64,000 nt of DNA from Halorubrum aidingense JCM 13560 (GCF_000336995.1 NZ_AOJI01000022.1:14450-78449); one strand, 5' to 3'; shown: positions 24,494 to 37,812, counted from the first letter of the stretch. Notes: generated by a model from the sequence alone, not told the origin. Made by a program: numbers and translations.

Positions 24494-25171
24494 GTGAATC
24501 GTCGATCGCTCGTCGGCGGGTACGTCGTCGCCGGCGTGGGAGTCGCGGCGGTCGCGGCGGTCGCGCTGCTCGTTTCGCCGTCGTTCGTCTTCGGCCCGCT
24601 GGAGTGGCTCGCCGCACATCCCGTTCGGTTCGGCGCCGCGCTGATCGCGCTCGCGGTGATCAGACCCTTCCTCGCGTGGCCGAACACGCTGCTCGCGGTC
24701 GCGGTCGGCTACGGCTACGGCTGGACCGGGCTCCCGCTCGGGGTCGCGCTGCTCACGCTGACGGCGCTGCCGGCGTATCGACTCGCCCGCGCGGGGCGGT
24801 CGCAGGCGCGGGCGGCGCTCCCGGCGGCCGACCGCCTATTCGACGCCGGCGAGCGGTTCGCGACCGCGACCGGCGGCGTGCGCGCCGTCGCGGCGATGCG
24901 GCTGTTCCCGATCCCGTCCGACGCGGTTTCGGTCGGCGCCGGCGTCGCCGACGTTCGAACTCGGCCGTTCCTGCTCGGCACGGCGGTCGGAGAGCTCCCG
25001 TGGGTGATCGTCGGTATCGCGGTCGGCGTCTCGCTCGATCGGCTCGCGGCCGGCGGACTGTCCGCCGTCGATCCCGTCGCTATCGTCGCGATGGCCGGGA
25101 TCGGGGCGCTGCTGCTCTCCGGGCCACTGTATCGGACGTTCCTCGGAGAGCAATCCGGATCGGCCGCCTGA
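24494..25171 (+). CDS. VTT-domain (TVP38/TMEM64-like) membrane protein
   Basis: A 225-residue integral membrane protein with four to six hydrophobic segments. The middle part (RPFLAWPNTLLAVAVGYGYGWTGLPLG, then AAMRLFPIPSDAVSVGAGVADV and LLGTAVGELPWVIVG) follows the VTT/DedA pattern, including the membrane re-entrant P..N/P-D positions. VTT proteins are linked to lipid scrambling or membrane homeostasis. The GTG at 24494 is the only reasonable start, 53 bases after nadK, so the two may share a transcript. Confidence 0.75.
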   Translation: MNRRSLVGGYVVAGVGVAAVAAVALLVSPSFVFGPLEWLAAHPVRFGAALIALAVIRPFLAWPNTLLAVAVGYGYGWTGLPLGVALLTLTALPAYRLARAGRSQARAALPAADRLFDAGERFATATGGVRAVAAMRLFPIPSDAVSVGAGVADVRTRPFLLGTAVGELPWVIVGIAVGVSLDRLAAGGLSAVDPVAIVAMAGIGALLLSGPLYRTFLGEQSGSAA

Positions 25172-25238
25172 CCGTCCGATCCCGGGACGGACGAACCGGC
25201 CGCCCGGGTGCAGCGTGCTGCGTCGGGACGGTCGAAGC

Positions 25239-25280
25239 GTGTGCCTCTGTCCGTGTGCCTCTGTTCGTGTGCCCCTGATT
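25239..25280 (+). repeat. 14-bp tandem repeat, three copies
   Basis: Units GTGTGCCTCTGTCC, GTGTGCCTCTGTTC and GTGTGCCCCTGATT follow one another at 25239, 25253 and 25267. They lie in the 286-base spacer between the VTT gene and the end of the DUF4382 gene; I see no other feature in that spacer. Confidence 0.75.
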
Positions 25281-25457
25281 GGGAACCGGTCGCAAGCGTG
25301 CATTCCCCTCCGGTCCCCAACTCCCGGGACCGCTCCCAGCCCTAACCCCGAAGCGGCGACCGGCAGACCGGTACGTGCGCGTCGGTCTGCCGCCCACCAC
25401 TTCAACGAGGGACCGAAGGTGTCACGCCGCGTCGGTCGTCGAGACGACCCGACTCAC

Positions 25458-26333
25458 CTACGAGTCGTCGCTGTCCGTCTCGTTGCCGTCGCTATCGGTT
25501 TCGTTGCCGTCGCTGTCCGTCTCGCTGCCGTCGCCGTCTTCCTCGTAGTTGACTTCGATACCGCTCGGGACGGGTCGGAGGAGGTACGAGCCGTTCCCGC
25601 GGCGGACCGGCGCGAAGTCGGCGGTGAAGCTCGTCCGCGTGTTCTCGCGGATGTCGAACGCCTCGTTGAACGTGAGCGGGGCGTTCCCCGGGAGATCGAC
25701 GGTCGCGTCGCCGCCCTCGACGAGCGTGCCGTCGGCGTTCGAGACGTCCAACTGGAGGAACCGATACGTGCCGACCGATAGCTCTCGCTCGTCGATCAGC
25801 TGCGTCTCGCCGTTCTGTAACTGGACGAGGTCCGCCTCCTGCGGCTCGTCGAACTCGAAGTACTCGCGGCCGGCGGGTTCGCTCTCGTCGTCGTCACCCA
25901 CCTCGTCATCACCTTCTTCGTCATCACCCTCATCGTCCTCGTCGTCGCCAGCGTCCTCGTCGGATTCGCCGTCAGCGGTCTCGTTGCCGGCGGCGGTCTC
26001 GCTGCCGGCGGCGGTCTCGTTGGTGTCCGCAGTCTCGTTGTCCCCAGACTGCTCGCCGTCGGCGCCGCTCTCGGCGCCTTCGGGACCGAGCCAGATCCCC
26101 TCGACCGTGACGACGAGCGACTCGAAGTCGGCGATGTCGGCGGGTTGGTCGGTCACGCTGGTCGCGAGCGTCCCGGTCGCTCGTCCGACGCAGCCGGCGA
26201 TCCCGGCCGCACCGAGCGCGGCGGCGCCGGTCGCTTGCAGGTAGGTCCGCCGGTCGAGCGTGCCGACTGCAGACCCCGCCTCGGTCGCGTCATCGGACGC
26301 GTCACCGGACACGTCGTCCGACACGTCAGGCAC
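25458..26333 (-). CDS. DUF4382-type secreted lipoprotein rich in N-glycosylation sequons
   Basis: A 291-residue protein. A twin-Arg-like start (LDRRTYLQATGAAALGAAGIAGC) ends in a lipobox with Cys, so it is probably exported folded and lipid-anchored outside the cell. The mature part follows the DUF4382 pattern (ITDQPADIADFESLVVTVEGIWL near the start, then REYFEFDEPQEADLVQLQ and LSVGTYRFLQLDVSNADG). A 70-residue acidic insert and the C-terminal tail contain repeated Asn-Glu-Thr sequons, typical targets of archaeal N-glycosylation. The GTG start lies inside the end of the upstream gene (8-base overlap), so the pair is co-translated. Confidence 0.75.
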   Translation of the reverse strand: MPDVSDDVSGDASDDATEAGSAVGTLDRRTYLQATGAAALGAAGIAGCVGRATGTLATSVTDQPADIADFESLVVTVEGIWLGPEGAESGADGEQSGDNETADTNETAAGSETAAGNETADGESDEDAGDDEDDEGDDEEGDDEVGDDDESEPAGREYFEFDEPQEADLVQLQNGETQLIDERELSVGTYRFLQLDVSNADGTLVEGGDATVDLPGNAPLTFNEAFDIRENTRTSFTADFAPVRRGNGSYLLRPVPSGIEVNYEEDGDGSETDSDGNETDSDGNETDSDDS

Positions 26334-26640
26334 CTCCCTCGTCGGCCGTCTCGTCGCTCTCAGTCTCCGCGTCGCCCGCGGCGCCGTCGGTCCCGTTACC
26401 GGCGATGTCGCTCACCGTCTCGCCGAGCCCGTCGACGCCGTCAGGGACGCCGTCGGCGATCGCGTCGAGCAGGTCGCCGACGAAGTCCGGCACCTGATCC
26501 GGCAGGTCGCTCGGCGGGCCCGCGTCGCCCGCGGCGTCGTCCGGTCCGGGGGTCGCCGCCACGGCGCCGGCGGCCCCACCGAGCCCGATCAGTACCACCG
26601 CGGCGAGCGCCGCGGTCAATGTCGTTCGGATAGCGTTCAT
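26326..26640 (-). CDS. Small secreted acidic protein, first gene of the DUF4382 pair
   Basis: A 104-residue protein with a classic signal peptide (hydrophobic run TLTAALAAVVLIGLGGAAGAVAA). The mature part is acidic and helical (LPDQVPDFVGDLLDAIADGVPDGVDGLGETV), then a disordered Asp/Glu tail. The family is not recognised. A TATTAATA box at 26669-26676 is 29 bases upstream of the ATG, supporting a leaderless transcript. It overlaps the lipoprotein gene by eight bases. Confidence 0.7.
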   Translation of the reverse strand: MNAIRTTLTAALAAVVLIGLGGAAGAVAATPGPDDAAGDAGPPSDLPDQVPDFVGDLLDAIADGVPDGVDGLGETVSDIAGNGTDGAAGDAETESDETADEGGA

Positions 26641-26950
26641 GACGACCGGACCTCGGGGCGCCACCCGTATTAATACTGCAAACCGTTAAGCCGACTTTGA
26701 CCCGGTTTAATCCGGCTGAAGCCGCTGCGTGCGTGAGGTTCAGCCGATATCGCCCGAGCCGGCGGCTGTTTATAAATGGCGTCCGAAGAAATCTGACGGG
26801 CCACGTCGCGCGGGCAGTCAAGCGAGACGGACCGGCAGTCGGACCGGCGATCGAATCGGTGGTCGAATCGGTGGTCGAATCGACGGTCAGACCGGCGGTC
26901 GAATCGGTGATCCGTGATCTGGATCGGTGATCCGAATCGCGGGGTGCGCC
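26641..26950. other. Spacer between the secreted pair and aspS
   Basis: Besides the promoter of the small secreted protein, this spacer holds a GGCTGTTTATAAATGG box at 26764-26779 and an imperfect tandem repeat of GGTCGAATC-type units from about 26850 to 26925. I see no gene here. Confidence 0.5.
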
Positions 26951-28255
26951 CTAGGGTTCCAGCCGGTTCGGGTCGCGCGGGAACATGATCGCCTCTTTGA
27001 TGTTGTCGAGGTCGGCGACCTTCTGGACCAGCCGGTCGATCCCGAGCCCGTAGCCGCCGTGGGGCGGCGTGCCGAAGCTGAGCGCCTCGATGTAGAACTC
27101 GAAGTTCGCCTGCTCGACGCCTTCCTCCTCCATGACCTCGATCATGCGGTCGACGTCGTGCTCGCGCTGGCCGCCCGACGAGAGCTCCTGTCCCTTATAA
27201 ATAAGGTCGAACTTCCGCGAGGCGATGTCGTCGCCCTCGACGTCCTGCATGTAGTAGAACTTCTCGTCGGGGTAGCCGACGACGAAGAACGCGGGGTGAC
27301 CCTGCTCCTCGAAGTGCTCGCCCAGCAGCTTCTCACCTTTCGTGTCGAGGTCGGTGGGGTCGTCCGGGAAGTGACCGTACTCGGTCTCCAAGATGTCGAG
27401 CGCCTCGTCGAAGGTGATCCGCGGGAAGTCCTCCTCGGGGACCTGCAGGTCGACGTCGAGGAGGTCGAGTTCGCGCTCGGCGTTCTCGGCGGCCGCCCGG
27501 AGCGCGTAGCGCAGCGACTTCTCTTGGACGTCCATCACGTCGTCGTGGTCCTCGATGTACGCGAGTTCGACGTCGAACATCGCGATCTCGGAGACGTGTC
27601 GAGAGGTCGCGAAGTTCTCCGCGCGGAACGCGGTGCCGTTCTCGTAGACGGCCTCGTAGCCGGAGGCCATCAGTATCTGTTTGTACAGCTGCGGGCTCTG
27701 CGAGAGGAACGCGTCCTGGTTGTAGTAGAGGATGGGGAACAGCTCCGCGCCGCCCTCCGCGCCGCCCTTCGAGATGCGCGGCGTCTTGATGTCGACGAAT
27801 CCCTCGTCGTCGAACCACTCCTCCATCGCCGTCATCAGCTTCGAGCGCAGCGTGAACACGGCGAGCGTCTCCGGCTTCCGGAGGTCGAGCGCGCGGTTGT
27901 CGAGCCGCGTCGAGAGGTCGACCTCGATGTCCTTCGAGATCTCCAGCGGGAGCGGGGAGTCGGCCTCGTCGATGACCTCGTACTCCGTTGGCGCGAGCTC
28001 AACGCCACCAGGTGCCTGATCGCTCTCCAAGGGCTTGCCGACGACGCGGACGACGTCTTCGGCGCCGACGTCCTGGACGGCCTCGAACAGGTCGGGCTCG
28101 CGCTCCTCTTTAAATACGATCTGGATGAGCCCCTCGCGGTCGCGCACGATGAGGAAGACGAGGCCTCCCAGATCGCGGATCTCGTGGACGTGGCCGGCGA
28201 TGGCGACCTCGTCCGCGTCCGGTTCGACGTCCGACGTGTGGATTCGCTCGATCAT
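26951..28255 (-). CDS. aspS: Aspartyl-tRNA synthetase, archaeal type
   Basis: A 434-residue class II synthetase that charges tRNA-Asp, and in archaea lacking AsnRS often also tRNA-Asn. The N-terminal OB-fold ([26 protein letters not shown]) binds the anticodon. The catalytic core shows motif 2 in the [20 protein letters not shown] region and motif 3 [12 protein letters not shown]. The length is typical of archaeal AspRS without bacterial inserts. The ATG giving [10 protein letters not shown] is chosen over a GTG eight codons upstream. It probably has its own promoter in the 149-base gap before larC. Confidence 0.92.
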   Translation of the reverse strand: MIERIHTSDVEPDADEVAIAGHVHEIRDLGGLVFLIVRDREGLIQIVFKEEREPDLFEAVQDVGAEDVVRVVGKPLESDQAPGGVELAPTEYEVIDEADSPLPLEISKDIEVDLSTRLDNRALDLRKPETLAVFTLRSKLMTAMEEWFDDEGFVDIKTPRISKGGAEGGAELFPILYYNQDAFLSQSPQLYKQILMASGYEAVYENGTAFRAENFATSRHVSEIAMFDVELAYIEDHDDVMDVQEKSLRYALRAAAENAERELDLLDVDLQVPEEDFPRITFDEALDILETEYGHFPDDPTDLDTKGEKLLGEHFEEQGHPAFFVVGYPDEKFYYMQDVEGDDIASRKFDLIYKGQELSSGGQREHDVDRMIEVMEEEGVEQANFEFYIEALSFGTPPHGGYGLGIDRLVQKVADLDNIKEAIMFPRDPNRLEP

Positions 28256-28404
28256 GACGGAGTTTCGGGTTACGTGCACCTGGTCGGGCGGTCGTCATAG
28301 GCCTGTCGTCTCGACGTCGACGGAACCGCCGCCCTGCGTCCGTCTGGCCGCCGATCCACGGCCTATTTCGCCGTCGGTCCGTCGTTGATAGCCGACGACG
28401 ACCG

Positions 28405-29982
28405 CTATTCGTCGAGGGCGTCGAGTCCGTCGTGCACCTGCGCTTCCGCCCGCCGCAGCACGTCTCGGATCGGGGCGTCGGTCGCTTCGGCAACCGCGGC
28501 CGCGTCTTCGTACTCCGCGCTCACGTCGTACACGTCGCCGTCGGCCGTGGACGCGACCTTCACCGACACCTCGTGGGCCTCGCCGTCGATGGTGAGTGTC
28601 GCCGTTTCGAAGTCGCGTTCGGCGATCCACCGGTGGCTCGCGCCCGTCTGCCGCACGCCGAGGGTGCCCGTCTCGCGGGCGAGCCGCTCGGCGACCGCCT
28701 CGGCGTCGGCCGGCTTGCAGATCACCGTCACGAGGTGTCCCGGACGGGACTTCTTCATCGTAGTCGGAATGATCGTCACGTCGCGGGCGCCGGCGCGCGC
28801 GAGCGTCTCTTGGAGCCCGCCGAGCACCTCGGGGGCGGCGTCGTCGAGGTTCGTTTCGAGGACGGCGACGTCGTCGTGGACGAGACCGCCGTGGCCGCCG
28901 CGGCCGCCGCGAGCGTGTGCGTCGCCGTCTCGAGCGTCGGCGTCCTCGCTTCCGCCGTCACCCTCGCTTCCGCCGTCGCCGACCAGCACGCGGAGGACGT
29001 TCGGGTGGCGTTCGAAGGTCGCGTCGCCGGCGCCGTAGCCGGCGGTGTCGACGTCGAGCGGCGGGATCGAGTCGACGCCCTCGGCGACCGCGGCGAGGAT
29101 CGCCGCGCCGGTCGGCGTCAACAGCTCCCGGTCTATCGGCCCGCCCGTGAGCGCGAAGTCGGCGCCCGCCACGATCTCCGTCGTCGCCGGGGCGGGGACC
29201 GGGTAGACGCCGTGGCTCATTTCCACGTCGCCGCCGCCACCGGCGACGGGAGTCGTCACGACGCGGTCGACGTCGAGGTCGTCGAGGAGTAGCGCCGCGC
29301 CGACCACGTCAGCGATCGCGTCGTCGGCGCCGACCTCGTGGAAGTGCGTCGCGTCGAGGTCGGTGCCGTGGACCGACGCCTCGGCGCGACCCAAGCGCTC
29401 GAAGGCGTCGAGCGCGACGGTCTCGACGGTCTCGGGAAGCCCCATCGACTCGACGAGGGCGACGACTTCGGGGTAGCTGCGGTGGACGCCGGCACCTTCG
29501 GCGTGCTCGTGGGTGTGGTCGTGGTCGTGGGTGTGGCCGTGGGTGTGGTCGTGGGTGTGGTCGTGGTCGTGGGTGTGGCCGTGGGTGTGGTCGTGGGTGT
29601 GGCCGTGGTCGTGGGTGTGGCCGTGGTCGTGGGTGTGGCCGTGGTCGTGGGTGTGGCCGTGGTCGTGGGTGTGGCCGTGGTCGTGCCCACTTTCGGTCGA
29701 TACACCGCCGTCTCCGTCGTCGCTGTCGACGGCGTTATCGGCGTTGTCGGCGTTGTCGGCGTCGCCGTCACCGTCGCCGTCGACAACCTCGCTCTCGTCG
29801 AGGAGCACGTCGACCGTCGTCGACCGGATGCCGTTCTTCTCCGTCTCACCGATTTCGTACCGGACCGGTAGACAGGCCGTGACGGGCTCGAGGACGTCGG
29901 GGTCGGCCCCGGCCGCGATCAGCGCGGCGCAGATCATGTCGCCGGCGGCGCCGGTCCGACCGTCGAAGACGAGCGTTCGCAT
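28405..29982 (-). CDS. larC: LarC-type nickel insertion protein with a 62-residue His tract
   Basis: A 525-residue protein homologous to LarC, the CTP-dependent cyclometallase that inserts nickel into the pincer cofactor of lactate racemase and related enzymes. The family start [20 protein letters not shown] is clear, as are [38 protein letters not shown] and [15 protein letters not shown]. Residues 99-160 alternate His with Gly/Asp/Thr/Glu, giving 31 histidines. It is one continuous frame, unlike the split LarC1/LarC2 of some bacteria. No larA, larB or larE is in the window. The start giving MRTLVFDG is preferred to an upstream ATG. Confidence 0.88.
   Translation of the reverse strand: MRTLVFDGRTGAAGDMICAALIAAGADPDVLEPVTACLPVRYEIGETEKNGIRSTTVDVLLDESEVVDGDGDGDADNADNADNAVDSDDGDGGVSTESGHDHGHTHDHGHTHDHGHTHDHGHTHDHGHTHDHTHGHTHDHDHTHDHTHGHTHDHDHTHEHAEGAGVHRSYPEVVALVESMGLPETVETVALDAFERLGRAEASVHGTDLDATHFHEVGADDAIADVVGAALLLDDLDVDRVVTTPVAGGGGDVEMSHGVYPVPAPATTEIVAGADFALTGGPIDRELLTPTGAAILAAVAEGVDSIPPLDVDTAGYGAGDATFERHPNVLRVLVGDGGSEGDGGSEDADARDGDAHARGGRGGHGGLVHDDVAVLETNLDDAAPEVLGGLQETLARAGARDVTIIPTTMKKSRPGHLVTVICKPADAEAVAERLARETGTLGVRQTGASHRWIAERDFETATLTIDGEAHEVSVKVASTADGDVYDVSAEYEDAAAVAEATDAPIRDVLRRAEAQVHDGLDALDE
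29503..29688 (-). repeat. His-tract microsatellite inside larC
   Basis: These 186 bases encode the 62-residue His tract. On the plus strand they are runs of GTGGTC, GTGGCC and GTGGGT codons arranged mostly as an 18-bp unit, nearly perfect from about 29595 to 29680. Such a repeat can change copy number in steps of six residues without breaking the frame. Confidence 0.85.
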
Positions 29983-30048
29983 GGGGTATCCGAGGCGATT
30001 GCCGAACAAATACCTCCGGATCGAACGAGTCCGAACGACGGGTGCGGC

Positions 30049-30618
30049 TCACGGGAACGAGTCCGGGCCTAGGTCCCACGGCAGGAAGTGCACGACCTCC
30101 AGCGCACCGGTGGCGACCGCGACGAGCAGACACATGTATATCGCGTTACCGACGGCGGAGAGCGCGACGAACCGCGACCGCGGATATCCGTTCAACGCGG
30201 CGACGATCGTCATCAACCCTCGGAATCCGGGCGTGGCGTTACTCATCCAGATCGCGTGACCGCCGAACCGATCGAACTGTCGGTTGATAATGGCCATCCG
30301 CCGATCGCCGATCCGCCCTCGCACCGCGGACGGGAGGCGATCGAGGCGCGGAATCGCCCGGTACAGCCGGCCGTGCTCGCCGGCGTCGTCGAACCCCTGA
30401 TACAGGACGAACTGGCCGGCGGTGACCGAAACGAGACAGCACGCGGCGACGAGCGCCGTCACCGCGAACGTCGGCTCCCAGGCGAAGACGTAGAGGAGAA
30501 ACAGGATCGACGGGTGGAGGAGCTTCCCGACCAACAGCCCTTCGAGGAAGTACGCGACGACGAGGAGCGACGGCCCCACGGCGAGAAGCAGCGCGCCGAG
30601 CGTCGTGTCGAGTGCCAT
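30049..30618 (-). CDS. DedA/VTT-like membrane protein
   Basis: A 189-residue membrane protein with about four to five transmembrane segments. The pattern VAYFLEGLLVGKLLHPSILFLLYVFAW near the start, GQFVLYQGFD, and FGGHAIWMSNATPGFRGLMTIVAAL resembles DedA/VTT proteins (the R/N-x-x-P-x-x-R element before the third helix). The function is probably lipid transport or membrane homeostasis, by family analogy only. Its ATG lies three bases after the stop of the upstream 61-residue membrane protein, indicating an operon. Confidence 0.7.
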   Translation of the reverse strand: MALDTTLGALLLAVGPSLLVVAYFLEGLLVGKLLHPSILFLLYVFAWEPTFAVTALVAACCLVSVTAGQFVLYQGFDDAGEHGRLYRAIPRLDRLPSAVRGRIGDRRMAIINRQFDRFGGHAIWMSNATPGFRGLMTIVAALNGYPRSRFVALSAVGNAIYMCLLVAVATGALEVVHFLPWDLGPDSFP

Positions 30619-30621
30619 CCG

Positions 30622-30807
30622 TCAGTCGTCGCCGGCGGCAAACAGGTACAGTTCGCCGAAGACGAGCAGTCCGATCACCGCGAAGGGAACCGCCACGAGC
30701 CCGCCGATATCGAGGGCGTACAACCCGAGTCCGAGAAGCGCACCCGCGACGAGGAACGCGAGCCGATCGACGAGCGACCGCATCGGGTCGGAGAGCGAGT
30801 CGGACAT
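30622..30807 (-). CDS. Small two-helix membrane protein upstream of the DedA-like gene
   Basis: A 61-residue protein with two predicted transmembrane helices (LAFLVAGALLGLGLYAL and GLVAVPFAVIGLLVFGELYLFAAG) after a short charged N-terminus. I do not recognise the family. It immediately precedes the DedA-like gene (three-base gap), so the two are probably a unit. An in-frame extension upstream into Arg-rich sequence was judged non-coding. Confidence 0.6.
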   Translation of the reverse strand: MSDSLSDPMRSLVDRLAFLVAGALLGLGLYALDIGGLVAVPFAVIGLLVFGELYLFAAGDD

Positions 30808-31112
30808 GTGTCGTGGCTTCGCGCGCGCCAAACATAAATGTCGAACGCCGATGCCGAATGCCGATGCCGAACGTCGACCGCAAGACGTCGAACGCCGACT
30901 ATAGGGGCGGGAACCGGCAGCACCGGCCCGATCGGACCGACGGCGAAAACGCACGCTTACGACGAGGTTTTAACCCAGCACTTCGTACCATGTTACATGA
31001 TGACACAGACCTATGATGACGGAGGGGTCGCCGGCATACGTGGTAGCGTCGGCAGGGGCAACAGGCTTATTCCCCAACCGGGTGCAGTTACGGACAACCC
31101 CCGCGAGGAATC
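30808..31112. other. Spacer upstream of cdc48
   Basis: The left part carries imperfect direct repeats of GCCGATGCCGAA-type units (30840-30900). The right part holds A/T-rich boxes (GTTTTAACC near 30967, TTATTCCCC near 31070) that may promote cdc48. I see no gene here. Confidence 0.5.
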
Positions 31113-33335
31113 ATGAACGAAGTTCAACTCGAAGTGGCGAAGGCGTACCCGAACGACTCGGGGCGCGGCATCGCCCGACTCGACCCCGACACGCTGTTGC
31201 ACCTCAAGCTCTCGCCCGGCGACATCATCGAGATCGAGGGCGCGGAGACGACCGCCGCGAAGGTCTGGCGGGCCGACCGGCAGGACTGGAACACGGACAC
31301 GGTCCGCGTGGACGGGTTCACCCGTCAGAACGCCGACGTGGGCATCGGTGAGCGCGTCACCATCCGGAAGGCGGAGGCCGAGAAGGCGGAGAAGCTCGTC
31401 TTGGCCCCGCCCGAGGAGGCGTCGGTCCAGTTCGGCTCCGACGCGGCCGGCATGGTGAAACGCCAGATCCTCAAGCGGCCGGTGGTCGAGCGCGACATCG
31501 TCCCCGTCATGAGCTCGACGAACCACCCGTTCATGCGCTCGCCCGGACAGGCGATCCCGCTGATCGCGGTCGAGACGGAGCCCGACGGCGTCTGTCTCAT
31601 CACCGAGGACACCGAGGTCGAACTCCGCGAGGAGCCGATCTCCGGGTTCGAGAAGACCGGCGGCGGGATCACCTACGAGGACATCGGCGGGCTCCAGTCG
31701 GAGATCCAGCGCGTCCGGGAGATGGTCGAGCTCCCGATGAAGCACCCGCAGATCTTCTCGAAGCTCGGGATCGAGCCGCCGCAGGGCGTCCTGCTGCACG
31801 GGCCGCCGGGTACCGGGAAGACCCTCTTAGCGAAGGCCGTCGCCAACGAGACGAGCGCGTCGTTCTTCTCGATCGCCGGCCCGGAGATCATCTCGAAGTA
31901 CTACGGCGAGTCCGAACAGCAGCTCCGGGAGATCTTCGAGGACGCCAAAGAGGAGAGTCCCAGCATCATCTTCATCGACGAGCTCGACTCGATCGCGCCC
32001 AAACGCGAGGACGTCACCGGCGAGGTCGAGCGGCGCGTCGTCGCCCAGCTGCTGACGATGATGGACGGGCTCGAAACCCGCGGACAGGTGATCGTCATCG
32101 GGGCGACGAACCGCGTCGACAGCGTCGACCCCGCGCTCCGCCGACCCGGCCGGTTCGACCGCGAGATCGAGATCGGCGTCCCCGACGAGGTGGGGCGCAA
32201 GGAGATCCTCCAGATCCACACCCGCGGGATGCCGCTTTCGGACGACGTGAGCCTCGATCACCTCGCGGACGAGACCCACGGCTTCGTCGGCGCCGACATC
32301 GAGAGCCTCACCAAGGAGGCGGCGATGAAGGCGCTGCGCCGGTACCTCCCCGAGATCGACCTCGACGAGGAGGAAGTGCCGCCGAGCCTGATCGACCGGA
32401 TGATCGTCAAGCGCGACGACTTCTCCGGCGCGCTCACCGAGGTCGAACCGTCGGCGATGCGCGAGGTGCTCGTCGAGCTGCCGAAGATATCGTGGGACGA
32501 CGTCGGCGGGCTCGCGGAGGCCAAACAGCAGGTCCAGGAGTCGGTCGAGTGGCCGCTCACCTCCCCGGAGAAGTTCGACCGGATGGGCGTCGACGCCCCG
32601 AAGGGGGTGTTGCTGTACGGCCCGCCCGGCACCGGGAAGACGCTGATGGCGAAGGCGGTCGCCAACGAGACGAACGCGAACTTCATCTCGGTGCGGGGAC
32701 CGCAGCTGCTCTCGAAGTGGGTCGGCGAGTCCGAAAAGGCGATCCGCCAGACGTTCCGCAAGGCGCGACAGGTGAGCCCGACGATCATCTTCTTCGACGA
32801 GCTCGACAGCCTCGCGCCCTCTCGCGGGCAGGAGATGGGGAACAACGTCTCTGAGCGCGTCGTCAATCAGCTCCTGACGGAGCTCGACGGGCTCGAAGAG
32901 ATGGGCGACGTGATGGTGATCGGCGCCACCAACCGCCCGGACATGATCGACCCGGCGCTGCTCCGCTCCGGCCGGTTCGACCGGCTCGTGATGATCGGCC
33001 AGCCGAACCAGGAGGGACGCGAGCAGATCCTCGACATCCACACCGAGAACACGCCGCTCGCCCCCGACGTGAGCCTCCGAGAGATCGCCGAGATCACCGA
33101 CGGCTACGTCGGCTCCGACCTCGAGGGGATCGCCCGCGAGGCCGCGATCGAGGCGCTGCGTGACGACGACGACGCCGAGGAGGTCGAGATGAAGCACTTC
33201 CGGGCCGCGCTGGAGTCCGTGCGCCCCACGATCAACGAGGACATCCTCGCGTACTACGAGGAGATCGAACAGCAGTTCAAGGGCGGGAGCGGCCAGCCGC
33301 TCCGCGACACGGGCGGCCGGATCGGATTCCAGTAG
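31113..33335 (+). CDS. Cdc48/VCP-type AAA ATPase
   Basis: A 740-residue archaeal p97/VAT homologue that unfolds proteins, including substrates passed to the proteasome. The N-domain (double-psi barrel: [21 protein letters not shown]) is followed by two AAA domains: D1 with Walker [18 protein letters not shown] (about residue 230) and Walker [16 protein letters not shown]2 with [17 protein letters not shown] (about residue 503) and [15 protein letters not shown]; each has GATNR and arginine-finger [10 protein letters not shown] / RSGRFDRLV segments. The C-terminal tail ends after FKGGSGQPL. The ATG at 31113 is the family start. Confidence 0.95.
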   Translation: MNEVQLEVAKAYPNDSGRGIARLDPDTLLHLKLSPGDIIEIEGAETTAAKVWRADRQDWNTDTVRVDGFTRQNADVGIGERVTIRKAEAEKAEKLVLAPPEEASVQFGSDAAGMVKRQILKRPVVERDIVPVMSSTNHPFMRSPGQAIPLIAVETEPDGVCLITEDTEVELREEPISGFEKTGGGITYEDIGGLQSEIQRVREMVELPMKHPQIFSKLGIEPPQGVLLHGPPGTGKTLLAKAVANETSASFFSIAGPEIISKYYGESEQQLREIFEDAKEESPSIIFIDELDSIAPKREDVTGEVERRVVAQLLTMMDGLETRGQVIVIGATNRVDSVDPALRRPGRFDREIEIGVPDEVGRKEILQIHTRGMPLSDDVSLDHLADETHGFVGADIESLTKEAAMKALRRYLPEIDLDEEEVPPSLIDRMIVKRDDFSGALTEVEPSAMREVLVELPKISWDDVGGLAEAKQQVQESVEWPLTSPEKFDRMGVDAPKGVLLYGPPGTGKTLMAKAVANETNANFISVRGPQLLSKWVGESEKAIRQTFRKARQVSPTIIFFDELDSLAPSRGQEMGNNVSERVVNQLLTELDGLEEMGDVMVIGATNRPDMIDPALLRSGRFDRLVMIGQPNQEGREQILDIHTENTPLAPDVSLREIAEITDGYVGSDLEGIAREAAIEALRDDDDAEEVEMKHFRAALESVRPTINEDILAYYEEIEQQFKGGSGQPLRDTGGRIGFQ

Positions 33336-33461
33336 GAATCCACTCGATCTCATCCTGATCTCGCACCGATCCCATCTCGATCTCGCACCGATCTCGCGGC
33401 CGGCTGTCGATCGGCTCTCGGCGACGTTTTTTCACCGTTCTCTCCGTAGTCGACAGTGACT
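33336..33461. repeat. Direct repeat GATCTCGCACCGATC after cdc48
   Basis: The 15-base sequence GATCTCGCACCGATC is present at about 33356 and again near 33380, within a run of ATCTCG/GATCTC units between the end of cdc48 and the next gene. A GTTTTTTCACC tract near 33426 may act as terminator or as part of the next promoter. Confidence 0.5.
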
Positions 33462-33770
33462 ATGCCAGAAGATGTCACAGTCGACGTGGAGGTCGAGATC
33501 GAGGTCGACACCGACGAACTAGAGATCGAGCGCGACGACGCCGAACTCATCGAGGCGACGTACCAGGCGAGCGGCGTCGAGATCGAAGTCGAAGCCGAGG
33601 TGGCGGTTCACGGCGGAGATGGCGACGACGGCGAGGATGGCGAAGACGTGGACGATGAGGCGGACGCGGACGACAGGGCAGACGCGGACGAAGCTGACGG
33701 CGGCGACGGCGACGCGGACGGTGACGAGGCGGACGAAGACGACGAGAGCGGGTACCAGGATTACGAGTAG
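33462..33770 (+). CDS. Small extremely acidic haloarchaeal protein
   Basis: A 102-residue protein. The first 50 residues alternate Val/Ile with Glu/Asp (VDVEVEIEVDTDELEIE, then GVEIEVEAEVAV), a pattern of amphipathic beta strands; the rest is an Asp/Glu/Gly-rich disordered tail. I do not recognise a family. The ATG at 33462 is preferred to a GTG two codons earlier. It lies between cdc48 and the DUF5815-like gene on the same strand. Confidence 0.6.
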   Translation: MPEDVTVDVEVEIEVDTDELEIERDDAELIEATYQASGVEIEVEAEVAVHGGDGDDGEDGEDVDDEADADDRADADEADGGDGDADGDEADEDDESGYQDYE

Positions 33771-33844
33771 CGTCGGCGGCGCCCGCGGGCCCGGCAGCGG
33801 TCGCGTTCCGCGTCTTTTAACCCCGACAGCGGCCAACGACGGGT

Positions 33845-34378
33845 ATGTCCCAGCCGCGCGTCCCCGGCGGCGACGAGAACACGCTGGAGTTGCCCTGCGG
33901 AGAGACGATCGGACCCGGCGATCTGGACCTCGGGATGCGCGAGTTCGAGTGCGCCTGCGGGGAGACGCACGCGGTCGTGATGGACGTCCACCCCCCGGAG
34001 CGGTTCCTCCCCGAGTTCCTCGTCGAGGTGCTCCGCGAGGCGATCGAGACGACCAGCGAGGAAATGCCCGAGTTCGACACGCCGCACCTCCTCGGCGTCG
34101 TGTTAGAGGAGTTCCCGGAGGCCGTCGTCGCCCACGACGCCAGCGACGACGCCGACGTGGGCTACGCGATGGCGTGGGTGGCCGACTTCGACTCCCGACG
34201 CCTCCACGAGATCGTCGTCGAACTCGTCGTCGAACTCATGGAACACGCCGTGAGCCACGCTGACGACGACGAGGCGCTCTCGGCGTTCGAAGAGGAGATG
34301 ATGCAGTTCGACGTGCGCGAGTTCGTCGAGCAGTACCGCGCCGAGCGCGACCTCTCTGCCGAGGACCCGTACGCCTGA
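33845..34378 (+). CDS. Haloarchaeal DUF5815-like protein with Cys pairs
   Basis: A 177-residue soluble protein that I associate with the haloarchaeal DUF5815 family. The N-terminus has LPCGETIGPGDLDLGMREFECACGETHAVVMDVHPPERFLPEFL; the two C-G motifs (PCG and CACG) could form a metal site. The rest is acidic and helical. The function is unknown. The TTTTAACCCC box about 28 bases upstream of the ATG suggests a leaderless transcript. Confidence 0.7.
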   Translation: MSQPRVPGGDENTLELPCGETIGPGDLDLGMREFECACGETHAVVMDVHPPERFLPEFLVEVLREAIETTSEEMPEFDTPHLLGVVLEEFPEAVVAHDASDDADVGYAMAWVADFDSRRLHEIVVELVVELMEHAVSHADDDEALSAFEEEMMQFDVREFVEQYRAERDLSAEDPYA

Positions 34379-34510
34379 CGGTCGCCAGTCGACGCCGCGA
34401 TCCGCGCGGCCGGCACCGCGATTTGAGCCCCCTCCGCGTGTTTTCGTGCGCGACCCGCTCGTCGCTGACCACCGGCTGTCCCGTCTCGTGCGGTACGTTC
34501 CGACATACCT

Positions 34511-34565
34511 TGCGAAAATCGCAAACTCGCTGCGAGATTCGTATTCTATCGCCGACCTTATTACG
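34511..34565 (+). promoter_or_regulatory. carB promoter region with short palindrome
   Basis: A CCTTATTACG box at 34556-34565 lies about 25-30 bases before the carB ATG at 34588, as expected for a leaderless archaeal promoter. A TGCGA-AAA-TCGCA palindrome at 34511-34523 upstream could be an operator; it is short and unproven. Confidence 0.45.
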
Positions 34566-34587
34566 ATGAACGTACTCCGTCGCGATA

Positions 34588-37812
<3,225 letters not shown>

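Noticed and set aside
29503..29688. CRISPR-like or intergenic repeat
   Set aside because: It is a coding microsatellite in frame with LarC giving His-x repeats.
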